A DNA stretch of 64,000 bases from an uncultured Gammaproteobacteria bacterium (GCA_947258655.1 CAMYJD010000004.1:69644-133643), one strand, 5' to 3'; shown: positions 20,037 to 31,007, counted from the first letter of the stretch. Numbers and translations: made by a program. Notes: generated by a model from the sequence alone, not told the origin.

Positions 20037-20386
20037 AAAAGTGTGGCAGCCGGATGGCAGGATCGAGCATGTAAATTCTCAATATTGATCATCAACACGG
20101 CTATGATTTCTTGTGTCATATTGTCAGCAATATATTTCATCCAGGAGCATCTCCTGCGCTATTTTCAGTTTATGTATGTTCCTTTCTTCAGAGCCTGGAT
20201 GTTCATGTCATAAAAAGTCTGGAATGCTCATTGACTTAGATTAACAGTTAATATGATACGTGCTATATGGCGAATGTCTACAATGCATGAATGTGTACCT
20301 CTTGGCGAGGATTTTAGAAGCCTGATATGCTGTATTAAGCGTCTGCTTTAGCTATACTGTTAGTAGATAATTATTGTCATGGAATC

Positions 20387-20851
20387 ATGCCTGTCTATAA
20401 TTGTCAGAGTTCTGTTTGCCAGGAATGCCCAGATTTGATGAAGACGAGATCAGCACCTAAATATACCTCGCCTGATGACGCAGAAGCCGCATTCTATGTC
20501 GCCTTCAGTCATTGCGATCGTGAGATGATGGAAAACGTATGGGCCGGGGATGATGTAATTTGTGTCCATCCGGGCTCTCAAGCCATTATTGGTCATGCAT
20601 CTGTAACACGTAGCTGGGCTCATATATTCAACAATACTCTCATGCCCAGTATGCAGATCAATGTTGTTAAACGCACAGGTAACGACAAGATGGCCGTACA
20701 TGTTGTCGAAGAGCATATCGCCACTGGGGAGAACACCTCGGCGATCGTATTGGCTACTAACGTGTATCAAAAGTTTGAGCAGGGTTGGTTAATGGTCGAA
20801 CATCACGGTTCGCTCATTCAGGGTCAAACGCAGAGGCATGTCATACAATAG
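20387..20851 (+). CDS. SnoaL/NTF2-like (DUF4440-type) protein
   Basis: DDAEAAFYVAFSHCDREMMENVWAGDDVICVHPGSQAIIGHASVTRSWAHIF... Confidence 0.78.
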   Translation: MPVYNCQSSVCQECPDLMKTRSAPKYTSPDDAEAAFYVAFSHCDREMMENVWAGDDVICVHPGSQAIIGHASVTRSWAHIFNNTLMPSMQINVVKRTGNDKMAVHVVEEHIATGENTSAIVLATNVYQKFEQGWLMVEHHGSLIQGQTQRHVIQ

Positions 20852-21035
20852 TAATACGATCCTGTATATCTGTGTGTAATTCTTCGAAATGTGGACGATG
20901 TCACTACTGGTATTATTTATTGTGAGCACGATATTGTATTCTGATGAAGAAGTGCGCAGGACAGATTACCGTCAGGATTATCACGCTGGCTAATTAATAG
21001 GATTTATACAATAAAAATTAAGGAGGACCCATTCC

Positions 21036-22058
21036 ATGACCTATCATATTAGTTTCTGGAATCTTGAAAATCTGTTCGCTCCGGAAAACTTTCCGAATCG
21101 CGAACCGTGGCTGGCCACAGCAGTCGCAGCAGACCTGAGTGGCTGGACTGAGGACCTTTTCCGGCAAAAGATTTCCCAACTGGCCACGGTCATAATGCAA
21201 CTAGCGAATGGAACTGGACCTGACATTCTCGGCGTGTGTGAAGTAGAAAATCGTTTCGTTCTGGATGCATTGGTTAGCGAAGTGAACAGCAGATTGGAGC
21301 TACGAAATTACGATGTTATTCATGCCGATAGCACTCTGGATCAACGCGGTATAGATACGGCCTTCATTTTCGATCAGAACAATTTCTCGGTCGATCCAAA
21401 TTCAGTGTTTTCCCATTTCGTTATGCGCAGAACCGGTACACGGGATATCACCCAAGCTACATTTCAAACCAATAGCGGTCACGAGCTTGTCGCATTATGC
21501 AATCACTGGCCATCACGAAGCGGTGGTGCTGTTGAGTCGGCCGGTTTTCGGGCGACAGCAGGCGAAACCCTGAGTTATTGGCACGAGCGCATCCGCGAGG
21601 AGGTCGGTAATGATATGCCGGTTATAGCACTGGGGGATTTCAATGACGACCCGTTCGACAATTCGATTCAGTATAATGCCAACGCATCGCGGGAGCGTGG
21701 CGATGTGGAACGCTCCAGATCGGCCAGGTTCTATAACCTGGCCTGGAATTACCTCAGTCAGATGGTTGAGGACCATCGTGGTGGCGAGCGCATCATTAAC
21801 GGTACATTGTATTACCATAATGATGGAAATATATTTGATCAGATTCTGGTAAACCGCTCACTGCTGAATGGTGAACGTGGCCTTGTTATCCAGGAAGAGA
21901 GTGTTCATATCGATGCGATCCCGCAAATGGTCGATCATCGTGTCAATATCGGTCCAATCCGCTTTGGCCTGCCTAAGGGTAATGCAGCCGATAATATCAA
22001 CACAAATGGATTCAGCGACCACTTCCCGGTGTCGGTGACTGTTGCGGAACATGGCTAA
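21036..22058 (+). CDS. Endonuclease/exonuclease/phosphatase family protein
   Basis: [57 protein letters not shown]. Confidence 0.88.
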   Translation: MTYHISFWNLENLFAPENFPNREPWLATAVAADLSGWTEDLFRQKISQLATVIMQLANGTGPDILGVCEVENRFVLDALVSEVNSRLELRNYDVIHADSTLDQRGIDTAFIFDQNNFSVDPNSVFSHFVMRRTGTRDITQATFQTNSGHELVALCNHWPSRSGGAVESAGFRATAGETLSYWHERIREEVGNDMPVIALGDFNDDPFDNSIQYNANASRERGDVERSRSARFYNLAWNYLSQMVEDHRGGERIINGTLYYHNDGNIFDQILVNRSLLNGERGLVIQEESVHIDAIPQMVDHRVNIGPIRFGLPKGNAADNINTNGFSDHFPVSVTVAEHG

Positions 22059-22482
22059 CAGCGCCGAGACTATCGACGCCGGAGTAAACACAAGCTGCAA
22101 TGTGAAAAATGGATATCAATAACATCCTGGTCCAGATTTACACTGTTACGTGCCATATCGAATGTTTGTAGCAATTATTGCTAATTAGTTATTATTTGAC
22201 ATGGATCAATATAGTATCAATTTAACCGGGGCCTGGTAGAGTCGATTTGGGTATGAAAAACTATAATCGGGCCCTGTTATGATGATACGTATTCATATAA
22301 AGTCAATATAAACAAAGTCTTAATAATCACCCTTCAATCTTGCTGGTGCATGCTTCACGCTATCGGTGGATCTCTGTTTGTTATTCTGTACTATACAATT
22401 CGTAGAGAATTAAATAACAATATGTTATTATTTAATTGTCAAAGTTTAGATGTAATTATCACTGTAATAGGAGGATCATTCG

Positions 22483-22767
22483 ATGAAAACAAATGACCGC
22501 CAGCAAAGTCGTAGGGATTTCCTGAAGAAAGCAGGCTACTCCGTCCCTGCTATCCTGACCATCAAAGCAGCACCATCGTTCGCAAAAGGTGGTTCGGTAA
22601 TTCGCCAGAAAGGCAACAATGGCATCGGCCAGGAAAAACGTGGATCTATCGACGGGCCACCCCCGGGTCTGGCCAAAAAAGGCCCCAATCTGGATTTCAA
22701 TGACAACGGCAAGTTTGCTCCATATGGCCAGAGCGGTGCAAAAGCCGGGGGCCGCCCGAGTAAATAA
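22483..22767 (+). CDS. Small Tat-signal-containing exported protein, unknown function
   Basis: SRRDFLKKAGYSVPAILTIKAAPSFAKG twin-arginine signal; strong SD (AGGAGG) upstream; Gly/Pro/Lys-rich mature part. Confidence 0.75.
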   Translation: MKTNDRQQSRRDFLKKAGYSVPAILTIKAAPSFAKGGSVIRQKGNNGIGQEKRGSIDGPPPGLAKKGPNLDFNDNGKFAPYGQSGAKAGGRPSK

Positions 22768-22796
22768 AATCTTGTAACATTATTGTTAAGGACAAG

Positions 22797-22824
22797 AAGC
22801 CGTACTGTTATGTGCGGCTTTTTT
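22797..22824 (+). terminator. Rho-independent terminator after the small Tat protein
   Basis: AAGCCGTAC-TGTTAT-GTGCGGCTT followed by TTTT. Confidence 0.8.
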
Positions 22825-23099
22825 GGTTTATCAGGGGCACTGACAGATTGCCCTGTTATTGAAAACAGTTGTCATCTGGACCGAGTCCGGTCAATGCCAG
22901 GTAAATAATATATTGAACAAAAGCCCGAATGCACTCATTTCAAAGGCGGATTGCGACGATTATGCAATTTGAATGGATACTCCGATAAACAGGTTATAAA
23001 ATTGATAATGTAGAAACGGCAATTTCTACTGAGCTCAATGCAACAGCCGGTTTCCGGGACTGGTTGACAGGAGTATCTTGATCACATCCAATTCCTGCT

Positions 23100-24308
23100 A
23101 TGAATCGAAGAAAATTTCTCAACCATGCGGCCAATGCCTTAGTGTTGATGGCCAGTTCAAAGACACTGTTGTCGCAATCAATGGAGGGAACAGGCATGCT
23201 TCCCGAATACATTAGCTTGTTTTTGTGTGGAGATGTGATGACGGGCAGGGGTATCGATCAGGTATTACCGCACCCCGGCAATCCGCGTCTTTACGAACCT
23301 TATGTGAAAGATGCCAGGGGCTACGTCGATATCGCGGAAGATGCCAATGGGTCGATTCCGCAACCGGTAGATTTCCGATATATCTGGGGCGATGCACTCG
23401 GAGTGCTGAAAAATATAGCACCTGATGTAAGGATCGTGAATCTGGAGACAAGCGTTACCAGCAGTAATGAATACTGGCCCGGCAAGGGGATTCATTACCG
23501 CATGCATCCTAACAATATTCCATGCATTGCTGCGGCCGGGATTGATTGTTGTGTACTGGCAAATAACCATGTGCTGGATTGGGGATACAAGGGCCTGGAG
23601 GAAACGCTGGCAACACTCACGAATGCAAACATCCGAATCGCCGGCGCCGGACATAACTCAGAACAGGCGGCGGCGCCCGTTATTATCGACGTGGCTGACA
23701 AAGGCCGGGTGATCGTATTTTCATTCGGCATGGAGTCGAGCGGCATACCCCTGGAATGGGCAGCAAAAGTCGACAAGAGCGGGATTAATCTGTTGGCGGA
23801 TTTGTCTGCAAAAACAGTCCGCCACATTGCAAAAGAGATACGGGCCATAAAACGGGCCGGAGATATCGTGGTCGCATCGATTCATTGGGGCGGTAACTGG
23901 GGCTACCGGATTCCTGCCGAGCACAGGCGCTTTGCCTATGAGCTGATTGATTCAGCCGGAGTCGATATTATTCACGGTCATTCATCACATCATGCTAAGG
24001 GTATCGAGGTTTATAAAGACCGGCCAATTATTTATGGCTGTGGCGACTTCTTTAATGACTATGAAGGTATCCGTGGATATGAACAATATCGGGATGATCT
24101 GGCCGTGATGTATTTTTTACGCATGGACACGGTATCCGGCAAGCTTGTCGGGCTTGAGATGGTGCCGCAACAAATCAGGCGATTTAGATTAAATCAGGTT
24201 TCAACTAAAGATGCAGCGTGGTTACGGGAAACCCTGGACAGGGAATGCGGTAGGTTTGGAGCTCGTATTGAGCTTAATAGCGAAAAAAACCTGGTGCTTC
24301 ACTGGTAG
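23100..24308 (+). CDS. CapA family protein (poly-gamma-glutamate capsule-type metallophosphatase fold), Tat-like signal
   Basis: LFLCGDVMTGRGIDQ, VNLETSVTSS, LANNHVLDWGYKGLEETL, SIHWGGNW, GHSSHHAKGIEVYKDRPIIYGCGDF. Confidence 0.9.
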   Translation: MNRRKFLNHAANALVLMASSKTLLSQSMEGTGMLPEYISLFLCGDVMTGRGIDQVLPHPGNPRLYEPYVKDARGYVDIAEDANGSIPQPVDFRYIWGDALGVLKNIAPDVRIVNLETSVTSSNEYWPGKGIHYRMHPNNIPCIAAAGIDCCVLANNHVLDWGYKGLEETLATLTNANIRIAGAGHNSEQAAAPVIIDVADKGRVIVFSFGMESSGIPLEWAAKVDKSGINLLADLSAKTVRHIAKEIRAIKRAGDIVVASIHWGGNWGYRIPAEHRRFAYELIDSAGVDIIHGHSSHHAKGIEVYKDRPIIYGCGDFFNDYEGIRGYEQYRDDLAVMYFLRMDTVSGKLVGLEMVPQQIRRFRLNQVSTKDAAWLRETLDRECGRFGARIELNSEKNLVLHW

Positions 24309-24479
24309 CAGCACTGCGATAAATAGTGTCGATGTGAAGCTGCACCATTTTCATGGTTATACCAGGCGATGTTGGCGACATACAGAAACGCAAGTTTAGC
24401 TGGATTTATATCCAGTGATTTCAATCTCATGGCGGGCAGCAGATAAGGTCGAATGCAGTATAGATAATGATATATAATC

Positions 24480-25055
24480 ATGGTCATGCGTAAATGCTTC
24501 CTTTTTCGATTCATAGTCTTTATTGGGTTTTTATCTAATTGCTCCTTTATTAGTCACGTATTTGCAGCTGATAAAAAGGCAGGCGCCGGGATCTACGAAG
24601 ACAGGCAAATGCTCGTAAAGGCATCGACCCGAAGACCGGAACAACTTGACGCATTTTATACCGGTCGTGGTTTTTCCCGGGATGCAATTGACAGGATTAT
24701 TAACACATGTTTTGTCACCGTGTTGATCAAGAATAAAACCTATGATGCATTGTGGCTGATACTCGATGATTGGACGTTTGTTGATCGGCATGGCAAGCGA
24801 ATAGAGCGGATAACACGCCCTGACTGGAAGAATACCTGGCAGTCAATTGGTCTGAAACAGGCGCATCAGTCTACCTTCGGCTGGACACAACTGCCTGAAT
24901 CCCGTGATCTGCGTGTTGATGAACATGTAGCAGGTAATGTTGCTGTGCCATGGCAAACACAAGCTTTTAAACTGGTCGCCAGCTTCAAAACAGGGCGGGA
25001 TAAATCAGGCGAACCCAGGACTATTGTGCTGGAGAATTTACGATGCACAAAATAA
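24480..25055 (+). CDS. Hypothetical exported protein
   Basis: 191-aa ORF with signal peptide; overlaps the next gene by 13 nt, suggesting coupling. Confidence 0.6.
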   Translation: MVMRKCFLFRFIVFIGFLSNCSFISHVFAADKKAGAGIYEDRQMLVKASTRRPEQLDAFYTGRGFSRDAIDRIINTCFVTVLIKNKTYDALWLILDDWTFVDRHGKRIERITRPDWKNTWQSIGLKQAHQSTFGWTQLPESRDLRVDEHVAGNVAVPWQTQAFKLVASFKTGRDKSGEPRTIVLENLRCTK

Positions 25056-25579
25056 TTAAAACGGGCTGGAAGTGTATATATTTAATCATTATAAGCTCAT
25101 TATGGGTCAATAATGTCCTGGCTGAATTATCTCTGCCGAAAGGGATTATCGCACTGGAAGGTAGTGACGCACCTGCACTAATATTAAATGATATTGATGG
25201 TCAGGCATATGATATACGCCAATCACGCGGAAAATGGGTGTTCACACACTTTTGGGCTTCGTGGTGCGGGCCGTGCAGAAGGGAGATGAAAACAATTGCA
25301 GAGATTGCACCGAAATTTGCAAATTCAAAACTGCAAATCGTGTTAATTAATACTGCAGAAGACGAAGACACGGTATTCAGTTTCCTCGGTCATGTAGCAC
25401 CGGAATTGAATACGCTAATGGATGCCGATGGTCTGGTGACTGAAAAATGGAAACCAAGGGGGCTGCCAGCAACCTACCTGGTCAGCCCGGCTGGCAAACT
25501 CGAATATGTCGTCCTCGGTGGTCGCCCTTGGAACCAGGCGGCTTACCTGGCGTTTTTGAATCAATTAATAAAAGAGTGA
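25043..25579 (+). CDS. TlpA-like thioredoxin-fold protein
   Basis: HFWASWCGPCRREMKTIAEIAPKF; RGLPATYLVSPAGKLEYVVLGG. Confidence 0.9.
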   Translation: MHKIIKTGWKCIYLIIISSLWVNNVLAELSLPKGIIALEGSDAPALILNDIDGQAYDIRQSRGKWVFTHFWASWCGPCRREMKTIAEIAPKFANSKLQIVLINTAEDEDTVFSFLGHVAPELNTLMDADGLVTEKWKPRGLPATYLVSPAGKLEYVVLGGRPWNQAAYLAFLNQLIKE

Positions 25580-25668
25580 AAACCAGGTGTAGATGCATGA
25601 GATAAATAGAACGCCCGGTATGACAGTCATTATAAAAACGTATGCATATATTAATGACCTCACTCTGC

Positions 25669-25679
25669 GTCATTGCGAG
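25669..25679 (+). repeat. REP-like GTCATTGCGAG motif
   Basis: Same GTCATTGCGAG word as at 45636; followed by CGCAGCGAAGTAAT. Confidence 0.45.
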
Positions 25680-26153
25680 CGCAGCGAAGTAATTTTTATG
25701 CTGCGAGGTAATGAACCTTCTCGTGGTCATTGTCAACTAATGGCCATTCATAAATGCATAAAATCGTGCTTAGCCAAACATGCGGCAACGTAGAAATATC
25801 GAGTAAAACATGGTTTATCAGCGATAGTTATGTATAGGTGACTATATGTTCACAGTGAAAAATCAATGTCATAAAATCATTGTAAGGCCTCTTTTATCAA
25901 TGCAGGGAATGACTAATATAAAATAAACAAGACCTCGTAACATTATTGCTGATTTTTTTTATTTCAGTATGATTGCCGGTTGACATTCCTGTAATTTAAT
26001 AGGAGGCTATAAAAAATAATTAAACACAATGGAACTGAACATTTAGCCTAAGGAGTGGGTATGTCTTTTTCTGTTTGCAATTTGTTTCATCGCCAAACTG
26101 AACCTCCCCCAGTTTACATGTTCATGTTTCACAAATTTCAATATATAATATTA

Positions 26154-28034
26154 CTATTCTGGTAATCCAGCCCTGCGCAAATCATTTAAAAAGGTATTTT
26201 GGAGCTTCAAATCAGAAATGGGTATCGTTTTTTCAGTATGCGAAACAGTTGCAGCTGGATTCATCACCTGTATCTCACCAACGATCCAGTCAGCATCATC
26301 AACCCGTCCAGCACGAATATAACTGGTGGCAAGGAACAGTTTGATCGGTAGGGCATTTTCATTTCGCGTCTGTGCCTCTTCAAGCACCGTGATCGCTTGT
26401 TCTATTTGTCCGAGTTGGTAATACGATCTACCAAGATTATAAGGATATTCCCATGTGTAAAAGGGATTGAGGCGCATGCCCTTGGCTATTTGTTCAATCG
26501 CATCAGTGGATCTCCCTAGATTGTTATAAATTAGCGCAAGTAGGCCATAACCGTCCGCATAATTCGGTGCAATATCTATGGCTTGTGTAATAGCTCTTTC
26601 TGCCTTTATGTATTCACGACGCATCATATGGATATAGCCAAGGACCCAGTAGGTTTGCGGAATATTGTAGCCCAGTGACACAGCCTTCTGTGCTATAACA
26701 AGTGCCCGATCCAGGGTTTCAATCGGGGTGTCACTCCAACCAAATCGGTAATCCTGTCCGAGCGTGAAAGCAATACCGCCATATGGTCGTGCGTATGAGG
26801 GATCAAGCGCAATGGACTGCTGAAAGGCTGTACGCGCCTGTTCATGGCTCTGTCTGGTCAGTTGTCTTGACAGGCGTCGTCCCTCAAGAAACGCATCATA
26901 GGCCAGATGATTGTCAGTGCCTGAATGTCCAAGTCCTTCCTTCTCGATATCTGTTAAATTTAATGAAAGTGCCATGACGATTTTGCGCGTAACTTCGTCC
27001 TGAAGTGCAAAAACATCTGCAAGTTCGCGATCATAGCGTGCTGCCCAGATATTACTGCCATCTTCAACCTTCACCAGTTGTGCAGTGATACGTAATTGTT
27101 GACCTGATTTACGTACACTACCATCGAGGACATAATTTACAGCAAGTTCCCTGCCGACCCGTTGTGGTTGGGCGTTTGTTCCCTTGTATTTAAACGATGT
27201 GTTACTGGCCAGGACAACCAGATTGGATAGGCGGGACAGGTCTGTGATTATATCTTCGGTAATACCATCGACAAAGTATCCCTGATCAGGATCGCTACTT
27301 TTGTTGTTAAATGGGAGAACCACAATAGAAGGAAATTGTGTAGGTTTATGTGCAGCGGTTTGTGTTGCTGGTGTGACACTAATCTCGGATGTTGTCTGGA
27401 ACCATACCGCGATTGACAGCACAAGGACACCGAAGACGCCTGTCATCAATGTCCAATTGCGAATTTTACTTGTTTTGAATTTACGTTGTGCAGTCCCAGT
27501 GCCTGATGTTTCAATAATGCCGCGGTATACTTCAACAGGATCTGGAATATTTTTCAGCTTTTGTTTTCCAAGGCTTTCGAATTCTATATCCAGTTTATTC
27601 CTTACCTGGTGATAAACATCAGCAGATATACAGATGCCGCCAGGGTCGGCCAGGCCTTCCAGTCGGGCCGCAATATTGACACCGTCACCCATGAGGTTGT
27701 TTCCCTCGATAACCACATCACCTACGTTAATACCGATTCTGAAATGCATTTTCTCATTGGCTGTGACATTATCATTGCGGCCTCTCAACCGCTGTTGTAT
27801 CTCAATAGCGCAATGCAGTGCTTTAACCGAACTTTGAAACTCGGCAATAATGCTGTCACCGGCACCACCGAATACACGACCGTCGTGATTCTGGATACAT
27901 TCGCTAAATATTATCTGACAAAGATGCAGGTTAGCGAGAGTGGCTTCCTCGCGTTCACTCATGAGTCGGCTGTAACCGACGACATCTGCCGCAAGTATTG
28001 CTACCAGTTTTCGCTCGACGGATAGGGTTTCCAT
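26154..28034 (-). CDS. Class III adenylate/guanylate cyclase domain plus TPR protein
   Basis: VAILAADVVGYSRLM, GGAGDSIIAEF, FRIGINVGDV...DGVNIAARLE; FlgO/TolB-like segment (SIVVLPFNNKS) and TPRs. Confidence 0.9.
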   Translation of the reverse strand: METLSVERKLVAILAADVVGYSRLMSEREEATLANLHLCQIIFSECIQNHDGRVFGGAGDSIIAEFQSSVKALHCAIEIQQRLRGRNDNVTANEKMHFRIGINVGDVVIEGNNLMGDGVNIAARLEGLADPGGICISADVYHQVRNKLDIEFESLGKQKLKNIPDPVEVYRGIIETSGTGTAQRKFKTSKIRNWTLMTGVFGVLVLSIAVWFQTTSEISVTPATQTAAHKPTQFPSIVVLPFNNKSSDPDQGYFVDGITEDIITDLSRLSNLVVLASNTSFKYKGTNAQPQRVGRELAVNYVLDGSVRKSGQQLRITAQLVKVEDGSNIWAARYDRELADVFALQDEVTRKIVMALSLNLTDIEKEGLGHSGTDNHLAYDAFLEGRRLSRQLTRQSHEQARTAFQQSIALDPSYARPYGGIAFTLGQDYRFGWSDTPIETLDRALVIAQKAVSLGYNIPQTYWVLGYIHMMRREYIKAERAITQAIDIAPNYADGYGLLALIYNNLGRSTDAIEQIAKGMRLNPFYTWEYPYNLGRSYYQLGQIEQAITVLEEAQTRNENALPIKLFLATSYIRAGRVDDADWIVGEIQVMNPAATVSHTEKTIPISDLKLQNTFLNDLRRAGLPE

Positions 28035-28515
28035 AGCAGCGTCCTAAATAAATAGTACACTGAGTACCTTTAGCATAGCGCTTTTTTCTGAATTAGCACG
28101 CTCCCGGATTTACACAAAACTAACGTGGTGATTGGGATTATCATGGGATATATCAATAACAAATGTTATGCGTAATATTTGTTATAACAGTACATTTAAT
28201 ATAGTTAAACGTTGCTTATAGCTTGTGTGCCTTGCTGTTACTTCTATAACCAATTTAGGAGGGCGGGATCAATGCATGACACTGATAAAATTAACTTTAG
28301 ATAATTCAGGATAGGTGTCCTGATTGCCGGGAGTATGTATTCTCTACTTTCAGCTTAGGTTTCCATATATGTATGAGAATGTCCGCTCTGCGCTTGATTT
28401 ACACAAATACCAAATTTATTATGGGGTCAGTATATTTGTCATAATAATTATGTGCATTTATGTATCGTTTGCTTAACCAGATGAACTCTTCAATTACCAA
28501 GACTGCAGCTATTCC

Positions 28516-30222
28516 ATGCGTATTACTCTGGTCGTTATCCTGATTATATTATTTAACGGATTGTATGCCTGGTTGAATAACCAGGCGCAGTATGTCGGCG
28601 CCGATGTCGCGAAGGGGAAGCTCGCCAGTCTGTCATATGCACCGTTCAGGGTAGGACAGAGTCCCTTGAAGGAGGTATTCCCGAGCACAGAAGAGATCGA
28701 TCAGGATCTGCGCCTGATGGCGAAGACAACCCATGCAATTCGTACATATGCCAGTGACGGACGTATGGGGCCGATTGTACAACTGGCTGGTAAATATGGA
28801 CTGAAAGTCACCCAGGGTGCATGGCTGGGTTACAATGCAAGCGATAACCGTAAGGAAATAACAGCGTTAATAAATGCGGCAAACAGCTATCCGGATGTCA
28901 TCAAACGCGTGATCGTCGGTAATGAAGTGTTATTACGTGGCGAGATGAAACCTGAAACTCTGATCGAATATATTCGCGCAGTGAGGAAGGCCGTCAAGCA
29001 GCCCGTTTCTTATGCAGATGTCTGGTCGATGTATACAAAATATCCAGAGCTGATCGAGGAAGTGGACTTTATCACGATCCATATCCTGCCTTATTGGGAA
29101 GATGAGCCTATTGCAGTCGATGCGGCTGCCCGCCATATCGAACGGGCTTATAGGGCAGTTAAAAAAGAAGCTGAATCGATTGTTCATGGCAAGCCGGTAT
29201 TTATTGGCGAATCCGGATGGCCCAGTCGGGGGCGGCAACGCGGCGACGCGTTACCTAGCGTTGTCAATGCTGCCCGTTTTATACGCGCTCTGATTCATAC
29301 ATCGAATGAGAACGGTTTTGATTACAATATCGTTGAGGCATTTAACCAGCAATGGAAAAGTGAACTGGAGGGTGTCGTCGGTGCGAACTGGGGGCTTTTT
29401 TCGGCCAAACGCAAGCAAATCATTCCATTGACAGGTCCGGTATACGAGCATCCGGACTGGTTTGTACGATGGCTGCTTGCCACGCTGTTGTTTGTAGCGT
29501 TGGCGCTTGCTTATAAAAGAAGATTTGCGCAATTGACTGTATCGCAATCAGTCATTCTGCTTGGATTTATGCAAATACTGCTCGTATTACTGGTTGCGGC
29601 AGTGGCTGAGTTATGGAGCACCAGCTATAGTGTTGCACAGCATATGTATACAGTTTTCATTGTCATGGTGAATATACTGACAGGAAGCCTGATTATAGAG
29701 CGGGCATGGAGGATGTTACGAGCGCCGAGCGACGGGAATGGATCTGGTACGCAATTATATATATTATATTTACTGATTGCGGCATTCGCAGTTTATAAAA
29801 CCTATGGCTTTTCTGTGTGGGGGCGATATCTGAGTTTTCCGTCTGCGCAGATATATATCCCGATAGCAGGGCTGATTGGATTGGTCCTGATACATTGGAT
29901 AACAGCGAAGCGGCTCTCACGCCATACCTTCAATCTTCATCGATTGATCGGTAATACTGTGACATATTATGCCCTGGATAAAATAGCCGGTTTTACCTTA
30001 CTGTCAATGGGCCTTGCAATGATATATGGAGAAACCAGGGCATTCATGCTGGGGCGTGATATGATTCAGGCCTATCCCGACTTTTACGAAAGATTACAGT
30101 TGTCTTTAATACTGACGATGTCCAATGGTCAGTTATTGTTGTGGCTGGTATCTCTGCTTGTGCTTGCATTGCCATTTCTATTTGCAGGACGTATGCAACA
30201 TATTCAGCAGCGGGCTGTATAG
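28516..30222 (+). CDS. Glycoside hydrolase family 17-like protein with C-terminal multi-pass membrane region
   Basis: RVGQSPLKEVFPSTEEIDQDLRLM; VIVGNEVLLRGE; VFIGESGWPSRG; EAFNQQWK; multiple TM helices after residue 310. Confidence 0.85.
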   Translation: MRITLVVILIILFNGLYAWLNNQAQYVGADVAKGKLASLSYAPFRVGQSPLKEVFPSTEEIDQDLRLMAKTTHAIRTYASDGRMGPIVQLAGKYGLKVTQGAWLGYNASDNRKEITALINAANSYPDVIKRVIVGNEVLLRGEMKPETLIEYIRAVRKAVKQPVSYADVWSMYTKYPELIEEVDFITIHILPYWEDEPIAVDAAARHIERAYRAVKKEAESIVHGKPVFIGESGWPSRGRQRGDALPSVVNAARFIRALIHTSNENGFDYNIVEAFNQQWKSELEGVVGANWGLFSAKRKQIIPLTGPVYEHPDWFVRWLLATLLFVALALAYKRRFAQLTVSQSVILLGFMQILLVLLVAAVAELWSTSYSVAQHMYTVFIVMVNILTGSLIIERAWRMLRAPSDGNGSGTQLYILYLLIAAFAVYKTYGFSVWGRYLSFPSAQIYIPIAGLIGLVLIHWITAKRLSRHTFNLHRLIGNTVTYYALDKIAGFTLLSMGLAMIYGETRAFMLGRDMIQAYPDFYERLQLSLILTMSNGQLLLWLVSLLVLALPFLFAGRMQHIQQRAV

Positions 30223-30488
30223 GCATACCTGCTGATTATGTCTGGATGGCTATATAATGATTAATGTGTATGCGCTACCCATTCCGGCATTATTGGAGGT
30301 ATCTGCAGTGTCAGGTTCCTTCAACGCATTGCTTGTCTGGTTTCGATCATGTTTAAAATCAGGGATCGATGCAAATGGAGCGCCTTGTCAGCGTAATACA
30401 TACATCGACCCGGGATTCTATATTGATAGCTTGAGAAGAAAGTGCAGGCGTGGTTATCAGTGTCAGGTTGAGGCCAAACTTGTTGGCT

Positions 30489-31007
30489 TTATTCAGGTTT
30501 GAACACACCCTTGACGTCGAATGGAACCGCCAAAACCTGATCTTGAATGGAGAGTTTACCGGACAGGCGGTAGGTGAATGCGGCCTGTTCCTTTTTATGC
30601 ATCCCTTGAATCTGGCGTGCAATCCCGAACAGTGTTGTGGTTCCGCTTGCATCGATCACAGCGTCACTGTAGGCAGGAATGGATGTTCTGTCATTGCTTA
30701 ATCCGCTCATAAATTTCTTGTCGTTGATCTCCAGCCCAAAATGCATTCCGGTGACAGGCATGCTGTCAGGATTGGGATTCTGTATGCGGAACTGCAGTCG
30801 ATAACGTTGCTCGAACAGGGTTGACTCCTGCAGATTAAGGCTGACGAGATTAATTATCGGCGCTTCCTTGTATTTGGACAGACTTGCGCAGCCCGGGAGT
30901 ACACTGGCTATAATGAGGAGGCTTAATATATATTTCATATACAGGATTTGATCGCAAACACGGCCATATTGCAATGCTGTTTTTATCATTGTGGCAAATA
31001 TTGCCAT
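30489..31007 (-). CDS. LEA type 2-like lipoprotein
   Basis: Lipobox SVLPGC; PIINLVSLNLQESTLFEQRYRLQFRIQNPNPDSMPVTGMHFGLEIN. Start probably MKYILSLL inside the ORF (about 30936). Confidence 0.75.
   Translation of the reverse strand: MAIFATMIKTALQYGRVCDQILYMKYILSLLIIASVLPGCASLSKYKEAPIINLVSLNLQESTLFEQRYRLQFRIQNPNPDSMPVTGMHFGLEINDKKFMSGLSNDRTSIPAYSDAVIDASGTTTLFGIARQIQGMHKKEQAAFTYRLSGKLSIQDQVLAVPFDVKGVFKPE

Noticed and set aside
19318-20088. 256-aa plus-strand ORF
   Set aside because: Antisense to the P-type ATPase coding region; Ser/Arg/Ala-rich mirror translation.
28303-28322. TCAGGA-TAGGTG-TCCTGA inverted repeat and nearby 10-codon ORF with good RBS
   Set aside because: Too short and isolated to support as an operator, RNA or gene.
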